Of a stretch of 5,583 nt of DNA, positions 1 through 5,300 are shown piece by piece (positions within the stretch are counted from its first letter, which is position 1; each line of letters opens with the position of its first letter). The position numbers and the translations under genes are program-made. The notes beneath the pieces are model-generated. The model was not told the DNA's origin and did no database searches. It worked only from the letters and a program-made list of their open reading frames with translations. Source of the stretch: Cyanobacteria bacterium HKST-UBA02 (GTDB lineage Bacteria; Cyanobacteriota; Vampirovibrionia; Obscuribacterales; Obscuribacteraceae); the NCBI GenBank assembly GCA_020431945.1, contig JAGQHH010000344.1:1-5583 (forward strand), given 5' to 3'.

Positions 1-1095
1 CTGATGCATTTCGGAGGCTGGGAGAATATGGTGGCCGAGTTCACCAATCCCGGCTTCTCGCATGTCTGGATGGAGATGGGCTCCGATCACAACAAACTCG
101 GTGTGGACTGGATCGGTCTGGTATCGGGTCTCGGATTCGTGCTCTCTTTCGGTTACTGGTGCACGGACTTTCTGGTGATCCAGAGGGCCCTGGCCGCTCG
201 CGATGTCCGTTCTGCCCAGCGCACTCCGCTGGTGGCGGCTTTCCCCAAAATCCTCTTTCCATTTATAACCGTGATTCCCGGACTGATAGCCATCGTCATG
301 ATCCCCTCTCTGGGAGAAAACCTCGGCGACAAGTCCTACAATATGGCGCTGCCTCTTCTGATCGGCTCCATGTATCCCAATGGCATGCTCGGTGTGGGCC
401 TGGTCGCCCTGCTCGCCAGCTTCATGTCCGGCATGGCGGGCAATGTCACCGCATTCAATACCGTCTGGACTTATGATATCTACCAGAGCTATATCGCCAG
501 AGATCGCTCGGACAAGCATTATCTCTGGATGGGGCATGTGGCCACTGTGGTAGGTATCCTTCTCAGCATTTTATCTGCTTATCTCGTGATGGGCTTCCCG
601 ACCATCATGGAATATATGCAGATGATTTTCTCCTTTTTCAATGCTCCCCTTTTCGCTACTTTTTTCCTGGGGATGTTCTGGGCCCGTTGCTCTCCCTGGG
701 GTGCCTTTGTCGGGCTTCTGGCGGGCACTTTCGCAGCGGTCGGGCATTATTTCCTGAGCGAGGCTGTGAAGATCGCGCCGGAATTCCTGCCGGCATATTT
801 GAGCCCTGCGGCTTCACTGATTGCGGATTTGAGACCGCATCTCTCCTACCACACGGTCATGGCCGGCAATTTCTGGCGGGCTACCGTGGCCTGGGTAGTC
901 TGTTTCGTGGTCACCATTCTCGTCTCTCTGGTGACCAAGCCGAAGCCCAGGGAGGAGCTCGCCGGTCTTGTCTGGGGCGTCAAATCCCTCGAGCCGGCGC
1001 TGGCGAGGGAGAAAGAACCACTCTGGATGAACCCGTATCTGGTATCGCTCTTGCTTATTTCGCTGACAGTGGCACTGAATCTAATTTTCTGGTGA
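1..1095 (+). CDS. Sodium:solute symporter family transporter, C-terminal part (5' end outside window)
   Basis: Secondary transporter of the inner membrane, expected to couple substrate uptake to sodium entry; the substrate cannot be read from the sequence. The frame is open from base 1, so the Met codon at 4 is probably internal. Numbering from that Met, about eight hydrophobic segments lie near residues 36-58, 80-101, 115-145, 175-197, 203-227, 233-251, 291-310 and 344-362, matching the second half of a 12-14 helix SSS protein. The best family mark is residues 139-160, which end in the motif WTYDIYQ; SSS transporters of the SglT/SGLT/PutP type have T-x-D-I/L-Y directly after their sodium-site helix. 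The cytoplasmic stretch 311-341 is charged (KPKPREE, AREKEP). The expected second Ser/Thr of the Na2 site appears to be Gly143. The stop at 1093-1095 lies 4 bases before the next gene. Family assignment is firm; substrate is unknown. Confidence 0.9.
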   Translation: MMHFGGWENMVAEFTNPGFSHVWMEMGSDHNKLGVDWIGLVSGLGFVLSFGYWCTDFLVIQRALAARDVRSAQRTPLVAAFPKILFPFITVIPGLIAIVMIPSLGENLGDKSYNMALPLLIGSMYPNGMLGVGLVALLASFMSGMAGNVTAFNTVWTYDIYQSYIARDRSDKHYLWMGHVATVVGILLSILSAYLVMGFPTIMEYMQMIFSFFNAPLFATFFLGMFWARCSPWGAFVGLLAGTFAAVGHYFLSEAVKIAPEFLPAYLSPAASLIADLRPHLSYHTVMAGNFWRATVAWVVCFVVTILVSLVTKPKPREELAGLVWGVKSLEPALAREKEPLWMNPYLVSLLLISLTVALNLIFW

Positions 1096-1099
1096 GTCT

Positions 1100-1465
1100 A
1101 TGCTCGACGTAAGAAAACCAATCGCCTTTTTGTTCTTGCTCCTGGGAGCTCTGCTCTTCGGATACGGGCAGATTTTTCAGGATTTCGTCGCCTGGAAGAT
1201 TCCGAACGGCGAAGTCCCTCTGAAGCTCAACGTGCCCTGCGGACTTTTCATGTTCCTTTTCGGAGTGATCATGTGGCAGCTCGCTCGCTACAGTGAGATC
1301 AAAGAGCTCGAGAAAGCGATCAAGGATAGAGAGGAAGAGTTGAGCCGGGCTGGAAAGCTGGGCTCGGAAGAAGCGGATCAGGAAGAAGAGGAAGAAGAGA
1401 AGAAAGACGAAGAGCAATCCGAAGAAGCAAAGGATGAGGACCCGGAAAAAGGCTCCGGCTCTTGA
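1100..1465 (+). CDS. Small two-helix membrane protein with acidic C-terminal tail, possible symporter partner
   Basis: I do not recognise a named family. The 121-residue product has two hydrophobic segments (about 7-24 and 46-63) joined by a short loop containing IPNGEVP. A charged, probably helical or coiled-coil stretch follows (about 64-84, EIKELEKAIKDREEE). The tail is extremely acidic: 18 of residues 90-116 are Asp or Glu. With two helices the tail and the N-terminus should lie on the same side; the basic residues flanking the second helix (R63, K68) suggest the cytoplasm. The ATG at 1100 is 4 bases after the symporter stop, and a weak Shine-Dalgarno (GGTGAG, 1091-1096) overlaps that stop, so translational coupling is likely. 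Some SSS transporters have small membrane partners, so an accessory role is plausible, but that is inference from position. The low-complexity tail makes homology searches unreliable. Confidence 0.75.
   Translation: MLDVRKPIAFLFLLLGALLFGYGQIFQDFVAWKIPNGEVPLKLNVPCGLFMFLFGVIMWQLARYSEIKELEKAIKDREEELSRAGKLGSEEADQEEEEEEKKDEEQSEEAKDEDPEKGSGS
1380..1414 (+). repeat. Purine-only GAA/GAG low-complexity tract
   Basis: Bases 1380-1407 are an uninterrupted 28-base purine run made of GAA/GAG-like triplets. It continues after a single C at 1408 to 1414. The tract encodes the Glu-rich tail of the small membrane protein. Such tracts are prone to replication slippage in steps of three, which would change tail length without breaking the frame. 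Confidence 0.7.
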
Positions 1466-1611
1466 CAAGCGAAGGGCGGATCTTAACCGTCAGGGCTGAT
1501 TAATTCGCAGGGATCGCGCCTTTACCGGCTTGCAATCTTAACCTTAATCATGTTTTTATATTCTCGACCCTGCTGAAAGGGTTTTCCCTCCTTCTCTTTG
1601 CCGAGTCTCCC
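1466..1611. promoter_or_regulatory. Intergenic region before the TPR-like membrane gene; possible -10 element
   Basis: This 146-base non-coding gap has no stronger open frame. A TATATT hexamer at 1557-1562 could be a -10 element, but no good -35 sits 16-18 bases upstream; TTGCAA at 1530-1535 is 21 bases away. ATCTTAACC occurs twice (1480-1488 and 1535-1543). Around 1567-1589 the segments ACCCT, AGGG and CCCT allow two mutually exclusive short hairpins, the first followed by TTTT. None of these is strong alone. Confidence 0.25.
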
Positions 1612-2238
1612 GTGAATCGTAAAGGCTTTTTCATTGCGACAATCGCCGGTTTGCTGCTGGCTCTCAGCCTGGTGCTCTATATTCGCGGTCTCAGCGCCGA
1701 GGAGGCCTGGCTCTTCGAAGAATATGCCGGTATAGCCATCCTCTGTCTGATCGCCGTGGCGGGATTCTCGATCATTTCTACTTTCAGTCTGGCAGAGCTC
1801 ATCTTCGGGCTCATGGAGCAACGCGCAGACAATCTCCTGCACCGGGGCTCCACCGATGCAGCCCGTCACTGGTACGAGCGCTGTCTGGTGCTGGACGATC
1901 GCCTGCTCAACAACACCATGAAACGCGTGGTGATCATGGGCAAGCTCGCCAGAGCCTATGACGATCTGGGCAAGAGCAAGCTCGCCAGGCGTATGGACGA
2001 TGTGGCAGCCAGTGTCCGGGCCGGCAATCCCGAGCCTCTGGGCACCCTGCACCGGGGTTCTTCTTTCAGCGAATCCATCAAGGACAGCTGGCTCTACAAG
2101 TATGCTTTCGCCATTCTATTCGGCACAGTCGGTCTCGGTTACGGATTAATCGGAAATGTCCAGACCGGCTGGATTATTCTCCTGGTGGGCTCGGCGATCA
2201 ATATCTACTGGCTTCACGTAGACAGCCAGGACGCCTGA
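1612..2238 (+). CDS. Four-helix membrane protein with TPR-like soluble middle, function unknown
   Basis: I do not recognise this 208-residue protein. Hydrophobic segments lie near residues 6-25, 39-66, 161-183 and 185-203, with a hydrophilic domain at about 69-160. That domain contains two helix-pair stretches resembling tetratricopeptide repeats: residues 71-100 (HWYERCLVLDDRLLN) and 104-133, where KLARAYDDLGKSKLARR carries the TPR-like pattern of L, AY, LG and a later A. TPRs bind partner proteins or peptides, so a membrane-anchored scaffold or assembly role is possible, but nothing points to a partner. The GTG start at 1612 fits because the product then opens with MNRKG, a short basic stretch before the first helix; the ribosome site is weak (GAG, 1603-1605). 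The gene stands alone on this strand and ends 3 bases from the convergent yqeK. The frame's reality is supported by clean hydrophobic segmentation. Confidence 0.75.
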   Translation: MNRKGFFIATIAGLLLALSLVLYIRGLSAEEAWLFEEYAGIAILCLIAVAGFSIISTFSLAELIFGLMEQRADNLLHRGSTDAARHWYERCLVLDDRLLNNTMKRVVIMGKLARAYDDLGKSKLARRMDDVAASVRAGNPEPLGTLHRGSSFSESIKDSWLYKYAFAILFGTVGLGYGLIGNVQTGWIILLVGSAINIYWLHVDSQDA

Positions 2239-2241
2239 CCA

Positions 2242-2871
2242 TCAAGCTTGCTTGGCGCGCTTTCTCAGTCTCGCCAGAAAGTGATTACGCACTTTCACCG
2301 CCTTGATATGGATCGGCTTGCCTTTTTCCAGCAGGTGCTTGAGCACCAGATTCGATGCCTGGAAAATCGCCGCGTCCAGATCCGGTTTGCCGTCCCTGCC
2401 GAGAGCCTGCCAGACCGGCTCGGTGAGCGCGTCCGGGCGTGAAGCCTCCAGGGCGTCGGCCAGGTAGACGACTTTCGAGATTTTGCACATGGAAGTGGAG
2501 CCCAGGGTATGCTCGGCAATCGCACTGAGGACGTCCTCATTCTCGATGCCGAAGGCTTCCCTGACTGTGAGCGCCGCCACGGGACCATGCAGGATGTGAG
2601 GATTGTCCTTTTCCTGTTTGCCGATTTTGAGACCGAGCCGTTTCGATTCACGAAGGAGATCGTCGTTCTTGATCTCTTTGCAGGCATCATGCAGGAGGCA
2701 GCATAGCCAGACCGGATAGGGATCGATGCCGGCCCGGGCGCTGATCTGCTCGCCCACCAGCATGACGCCCTGTATATGATCGAAGCGTTTCTGGCTGACT
2801 CTGCCTTTTACCCATCGCTCCAGGAGCTGATTCTCGAGCTCCGCTGGAATACCTTCGTAGGTCTCAGTCAT
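2242..2871 (-). CDS. yqeK: HD-domain phosphohydrolase, YqeK-type diadenosine tetraphosphatase
   Basis: Predicted metal-dependent hydrolase of the HD superfamily. YqeK proteins split diadenosine tetraphosphate symmetrically into two ADP, clearing alarmone-like dinucleotides in the cytoplasm. The metal-site motifs are all present in order: H32 in KRFDHIQGV, H61-D62 in LLHDACKE, H95 in ILHGPVAA, H121 in AEHTLGS and D139 in YLADALE. The 'EHTLGSTSM' and 'YLADALEASRP' segments resemble the YqeK-specific H-T-x-G and LADxxExxR signatures. At 209 residues it is slightly longer than usual, with a basic C-terminus (RLRKRAKQA). The ATG at 2871 overlaps the 3' end of nadD by 8 bases, so translation is probably coupled. 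The nadD-yqeK pairing also occurs in Bacillus. The ribosome-silencing factor gene rsfS, often next in line, is absent: the following gene is convergent. YqeK is a safe family call; activity is inferred from homology. Confidence 0.9.
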   Translation of the reverse strand: MTETYEGIPAELENQLLERWVKGRVSQKRFDHIQGVMLVGEQISARAGIDPYPVWLCCLLHDACKEIKNDDLLRESKRLGLKIGKQEKDNPHILHGPVAALTVREAFGIENEDVLSAIAEHTLGSTSMCKISKVVYLADALEASRPDALTEPVWQALGRDGKPDLDAAIFQASNLVLKHLLEKGKPIHIKAVKVRNHFLARLRKRAKQA

Positions 2872-3526
2872 CGGTAATCTCGGCGACCTGGAAATAGCCC
2901 TTCTTCTTGATCAGGTCGTTGACAGAAGGGGGCACCATATATAGCACTGTCTTGCCGAGACTGATTCGCTCCCTGATATTGGAGCCCGAAATGGCGATTC
3001 CCGGGAAATCCACTGCTTCGATAACCGCCTGGGGAAATTCGTCCGCGATCGAAACCGGCTCGACCCCGACTCTTATGAGAGGCTCGTCCTTCTCATAGAC
3101 ATAACGCAGCCTGGGAACGATGAGGATCCGGCAACGGGAGAGAAGCTCGTCGACCCGATGCCAGTCTCTGAGCTGGTGGAGATTGTCGCCGCCGAGGATC
3201 AGATTGATCCTGGCCTTTCCACTATAAATAGTGTCGATTTCCTCGACGGTGTTGATCGTGTAGGACGGACCATCTCTTCGCAGCTCAATGTCGGAAGCCT
3301 CGAAAGCGGTATTGCTTTTGATGGCAGCCTCCACCATCTCGTGTCGGGCCCAGCCGTCCAGGAGCGCGTCCCGACGATGAGGTGGGCAGGGGCTTGTGAC
3401 GAAAATAACTTTCTCCAGGGCGAATTGATCCCGGGCGCATTCGGCAATCAGAAGATGACCTACATGCACAGGGTTGAAAGTGCCGCAGAATAATCCGATT
3501 TCCCGCTCGTATTGGTTTTCTCTCAA
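2864..3526 (-). CDS. nadD: Nicotinate-nucleotide adenylyltransferase
   Basis: Transfers AMP from ATP to nicotinic acid mononucleotide to give deamido-NAD, the step before NAD synthetase in the cytoplasm. The nucleotidyltransferase fold is shown by GTFNPVHVGH at residues 15-24, with the HxGH ATP-binding motif (H21, H24), PPHRR at 48-52, the NadD-typical GPSYTINTVEEI around 86-97, LGGDNLHQLRDWH around 111-123, and the C-terminal ATP motif ISGSNIRERI at 179-188. This last one matches the family ISxTxIR except Ser182 for Thr. Length 220 residues is normal. The start is TTG at 3526, chosen because a GGAGG site (minus strand, bases 3531-3535) ends 4 bases before it and no ATG or GTG lies between it and the first motif. 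It sits 17 bases after alr and overlaps yqeK by 8, forming an operon. Confidence in function is high. Confidence 0.95.
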   Translation of the reverse strand: MRENQYEREIGLFCGTFNPVHVGHLLIAECARDQFALEKVIFVTSPCPPHRRDALLDGWARHEMVEAAIKSNTAFEASDIELRRDGPSYTINTVEEIDTIYSGKARINLILGGDNLHQLRDWHRVDELLSRCRILIVPRLRYVYEKDEPLIRVGVEPVSIADEFPQAVIEAVDFPGIAISGSNIRERISLGKTVLYMVPPSVNDLIKKKGYFQVAEITDD

Positions 3527-3530
3527 CGGT

Positions 3531-3535
3531 CCTCC
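3531..3535 (-). promoter_or_regulatory. Ribosome binding site of nadD
   Basis: GGAGG on the minus strand, 4 bases upstream of the TTG codon at 3526-3524. It decides the choice of the non-ATG start. It lies in the 17-base gap after the alr stop. Confidence 0.7.
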
Positions 3536-3543
3536 ACTAGTTT

Positions 3544-4752
3544 TCAGGCGCTGGTTTCATTGCTCTGCCCGCCCGGTCTCTGTCTTGTATATACTCTTGG
3601 CAGCCGAGCTCTCAAGCGGCATGCCAGCTCATACGTTATCGTATCGAGGCGGCCGGACCAGTCGGACAGCCTCTCCGGAACCGTGCCGATAAGGGTGATC
3701 ACATCCCCTTCTTCGGCTTCCGGCACATCGGTTATATCGAACATCATCTGATCCATCGATATCAATCCGACCTGCTCTATAGATTTCCCGAAAATGCTCC
3801 CTCTCATATTGTTCGAGAGACGGCGGTCGACTCCGTCGGCATATCCTATCGGGATAGAAGCCAGGCGCGCTGACCGCTCCGCCGTCCAGGTCCCGTTATA
3901 GCCTGCCGCCTCGCCTTCGGGCACCACCCCTATATGGTTGATTCTTCCCCGTACCGACATGGCCGGTTTCAGATCCGTGGAGGCGGACCTGGGCTCGAGC
4001 CCGTAGAGATAGAGTCCGACCCTGACCATATCCAGGTGGAATTGCGGAAAGAGTCTGGTGGCTTCGCTGGATGAAAGATGAACCGGTACCCCGGGATGGA
4101 TGCTGTGCAATTTTTCGATTACCGGTTGGAAGCGCCGGAACTGCCAGGTGCTGGCCTCCTCGTCGGAGGCCCGGGCCAGGTGCGAGAAGACCGAGGACAG
4201 CTCCAGGGACTTTGCCGATTCCAGGTAGTCGAGCAAGTCGCCGGTGTCTTCCGGCATGATTCCGAGACGGTGCATACCGGTGTCTACCTTGATATGCACC
4301 CGGGCTACGGTGCCGGCTTTGGCGGCTGCTACCTCGATAGCCTTCGCCTGTCTTGTCGAGGCTATAGTAAGGTCGAGGCGGTTGGCAATGGCGTTTTCCA
4401 CAGCCCAGAAGGGTGCCGGGCTCAATATAAGTATTCGTGATTCGATACCACTTTCACGTAATTGTGTCCCTTCATCAACCGAGGCCACCCCGAACCATTC
4501 GGCCCCGGCAGCCTGGAGAACCTCGGCCACGGCCGGGGCACCATGCCCGTAGGCGTCACTCTTAACAACCGCCATGAGGCTGCAATGCCTCTCCCTGCCT
4601 GCGATCCAGGACTTGACCATGGTGGCGTTGTGCTCCACCGAGCCCAGGTCGACTTCGACCCAGGCGTCTCTGAGATGCGATGAGAGGGAGTTCTGCCGAG
4701 ATGAAACCATTAGGAATTTCTTGTCATACAGTGCATATAGTGGGCCTTTCAC
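3544..4752 (-). CDS. alr: Alanine racemase (PLP-dependent)
   Basis: Interconverts L- and D-alanine with pyridoxal phosphate, supplying D-Ala for peptidoglycan. The N-terminal barrel carries the PLP lysine K64 in AVVKSDAYGHG, then KVDTGMHRLG (R162) at 155-164 and SHLA at 190-193. MVRVGLYLYGL at 242-252 holds R244, expected to contact the pyridine nitrogen. The C-terminal beta domain has the catalytic tyrosine Y304 in IPIGYADGVDRRLSNN, then ISMDQ at 331-335 and the closing YELACRLRARLPRVY. Two usual features differ: the 'GRxCMD' block reads GLISMD (Leu for Arg, Ser for Cys), and the Tyr near the C-terminus of the Bacillus enzyme is replaced by Ala382. Length 402 is slightly long because of the N-terminus: from the GTG at 4752 there are 28 residues before the usual 'RDAWVEVDL'. 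The ATG at 4710 gives a 388-residue product and may be the true start; neither has a clear ribosome site. First gene of alr-nadD-yqeK. Confidence 0.95.
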   Translation of the reverse strand: MKGPLYALYDKKFLMVSSRQNSLSSHLRDAWVEVDLGSVEHNATMVKSWIAGRERHCSLMAVVKSDAYGHGAPAVAEVLQAAGAEWFGVASVDEGTQLRESGIESRILILSPAPFWAVENAIANRLDLTIASTRQAKAIEVAAAKAGTVARVHIKVDTGMHRLGIMPEDTGDLLDYLESAKSLELSSVFSHLARASDEEASTWQFRRFQPVIEKLHSIHPGVPVHLSSSEATRLFPQFHLDMVRVGLYLYGLEPRSASTDLKPAMSVRGRINHIGVVPEGEAAGYNGTWTAERSARLASIPIGYADGVDRRLSNNMRGSIFGKSIEQVGLISMDQMMFDITDVPEAEEGDVITLIGTVPERLSDWSGRLDTITYELACRLRARLPRVYTRQRPGGQSNETSA

Positions 4753-4794
4753 GCTAAACTTTATGCTAGCATTGCAACTCGTTTGGAATGTAGC

Positions 4795-4808
4795 CCTGCA
4801 AATGCAGG
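4795..4808. repeat. Perfect inverted repeat CCTGCA-AA-TGCAGG
   Basis: Six-base arms with a two-base centre, 43 bases upstream of the annotated alr start and about 185 upstream of the HU start. Suitable in size for a dimeric repressor or activator site. A perfect 10-base palindrome, ATGCTAGCAT, lies 22 bases to its left at 4763-4772. Confidence 0.45.
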
Positions 4809-4853
4809 TCGCGCCTTAGATTCTGGTCTTGGCGTTCAACGGAAAAGGAAGAC

Positions 4854-4874
4854 GAAAAGAGATTATCTCTTGTC
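4854..4874. repeat. Odd-length palindrome centred on base 4864, candidate operator
   Basis: The core AAGAGAT-T-ATCTCTT (4857-4871) has seven matching pairs about one central base. Extending to 4854-4874 adds two more matches and one mismatch, nine of ten pairs in all. It could be an operator upstream of the HU gene or a small RNA hairpin in its leader. Confidence 0.45.
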
Positions 4875-4898
4875 TGAAACTGAAATAGCTGTTTCGGA
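4873..4898 (+). promoter_or_regulatory. Possible leader hairpin upstream of the HU gene
   Basis: TCTGAAAC (4873-4880) can pair with GTTTCGGA (4891-4898) through seven Watson-Crick pairs and one T-G wobble, with a 10-base loop. A T-rich stretch follows (4900-4918). The GC content of the stem is low for an intrinsic terminator, and no plus-strand gene ends nearby, so a leader structure is as likely as a terminator. It shares bases 4873-4874 with the extended arm of the adjacent palindrome, so the two may compete. Confidence 0.3.
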
Positions 4899-4982
4899 AT
4901 TTTCTTCAATCTTTCTTGGAACCAGGTCCACAATTTGGAGTCCCATTGGTATCACTTTGGTTTACGTCTACAAATGTGGGGT

Positions 4983-4987
4983 GGAAG
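4983..4987 (+). promoter_or_regulatory. Ribosome binding site of the HU gene
   Basis: GGAAG ends 4 bases before the TTG at 4992. It supports that start over upstream in-frame ATG codons at 4974 and 4935, which would add 6 or 19 residues unlike any HU N-terminus. Confidence 0.55.
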
Positions 4988-4991
4988 AGCC

Positions 4992-5273
4992 TTGAACAAA
5001 GCTGAATTGGTTGATATCGTCGCTAAAGACGCCGGAACAACAAAAAAAGACGCCGAGCAAGTAATCAACAAAATGATGGAAACCATCATCAAGTCGGTTG
5101 CTGGCGGTGAAAAGGTTACACTCGTCGGTTTCGGAACTTTCGAAGCCAGACAACGCAAAGCAAGAACCGGCCGTAATCCTAAAACCAACGAGCCGTTGCA
5201 TATTCCTGCCAAGCGCGTGCCCGGCTTCAGAGTCGGCAAGGAATTCAGTGAAGCTGTCAACAAGCGTAGATAA
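4992..5273 (+). CDS. HU-family DNA-binding nucleoid protein
   Basis: Small basic dimeric protein that bends and compacts chromosomal DNA. The 93-residue product has the full HU layout: a helical dimer part opening NKAELVDIVA (2-11), then the signature VGFGTFEARQRKARTGRNP (45-63), and the beta-arm with Pro63 in RNPKT, the residue that intercalates into DNA. The closing PGFRVGKEFSEAVN (77-90) is family-typical. I chose the TTG at 4992 because it makes the protein begin exactly at the HU N-terminus and is preceded by GGAAG. Whether it is HU or the related IHF cannot be settled, but the arm and N-terminus look more like HU. Codon use is more AT-rich (AAA, GTT, GAA) than in neighbouring genes, common for highly expressed genes. 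It is divergent from alr and 27 bases ahead of the oxidoreductase gene, so the two may share a transcript. Confidence 0.95.
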   Translation: MNKAELVDIVAKDAGTTKKDAEQVINKMMETIIKSVAGGEKVTLVGFGTFEARQRKARTGRNPKTNEPLHIPAKRVPGFRVGKEFSEAVNKRR

Positions 5274-5290
5274 CTACTCTTGAGCAGTTA

Positions 5291-5296
5291 AGGGGG
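5291..5296 (+). promoter_or_regulatory. Ribosome binding site of the oxidoreductase gene
   Basis: AGGGGG ends 4 bases before the TTG at 5301, one mismatch from AGGAGG. It fixes the start just ahead of the nucleotide-binding strand. The 27-base gap from the HU stop holds no clear terminator. Confidence 0.6.
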
Positions 5297-5300
5297 ACCT

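Larger units (their letters stand above)
4753..4991. promoter_or_regulatory. Divergent intergenic region between alr and the HU gene, rich in inverted repeats
   Basis: This 239-base non-coding, fairly AT-rich region must hold the promoters for the leftward alr operon and the rightward HU gene. I could not find a -35/-10 pair with correct spacing that I trust on either strand. It contains ATGCTAGCAT (4763-4772), CCTGCAAATGCAGG (4795-4808), AAGAGATTATCTCTT (4857-4871) and a possible hairpin at 4873-4898. The motif TAGC-N2-TGCAA also occurs twice, at 4767 and 4791. Confidence 0.5.

Noticed and set aside
1442..1458. CCGGA...TCCGG hairpin at the end of the small membrane gene as a terminator
   Set aside because: Only five pairs, inside the coding region, and not followed by a T run.
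1055..1468. Open minus-strand frame of 137 codons opposite the small membrane protein
   Set aside because: It is the shadow of the Glu-rich frame: Phe/Leu runs arise from the complement of GAA/GAG triplets. The plus-strand frame has an operon position and coherent helices.
1522..2052. Open minus-strand frame of 176 codons opposite the TPR-like gene
   Set aside because: The product has no recognisable motif or domain, while the plus-strand frame shows clean membrane segments and a TPR-like pattern.
2220..2262. Possible bidirectional terminator between the convergent genes around CAAGCTTG
   Set aside because: The palindrome can form only about a 4-base stem with a 4-base loop and has no T tract; it lies partly inside yqeK.
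4946..4974. TTGGTA and TACAAA with 17-base spacing as the HU promoter
   Set aside because: Spacing is right, but transcription would begin at about 4981, leaving almost no room for the ribosome site at 4983-4987; matches to consensus are modest.
4952..5263. Open minus-strand frame opposite the HU gene
   Set aside because: The plus strand encodes an unmistakable HU protein; the antisense frame has no family resemblance.
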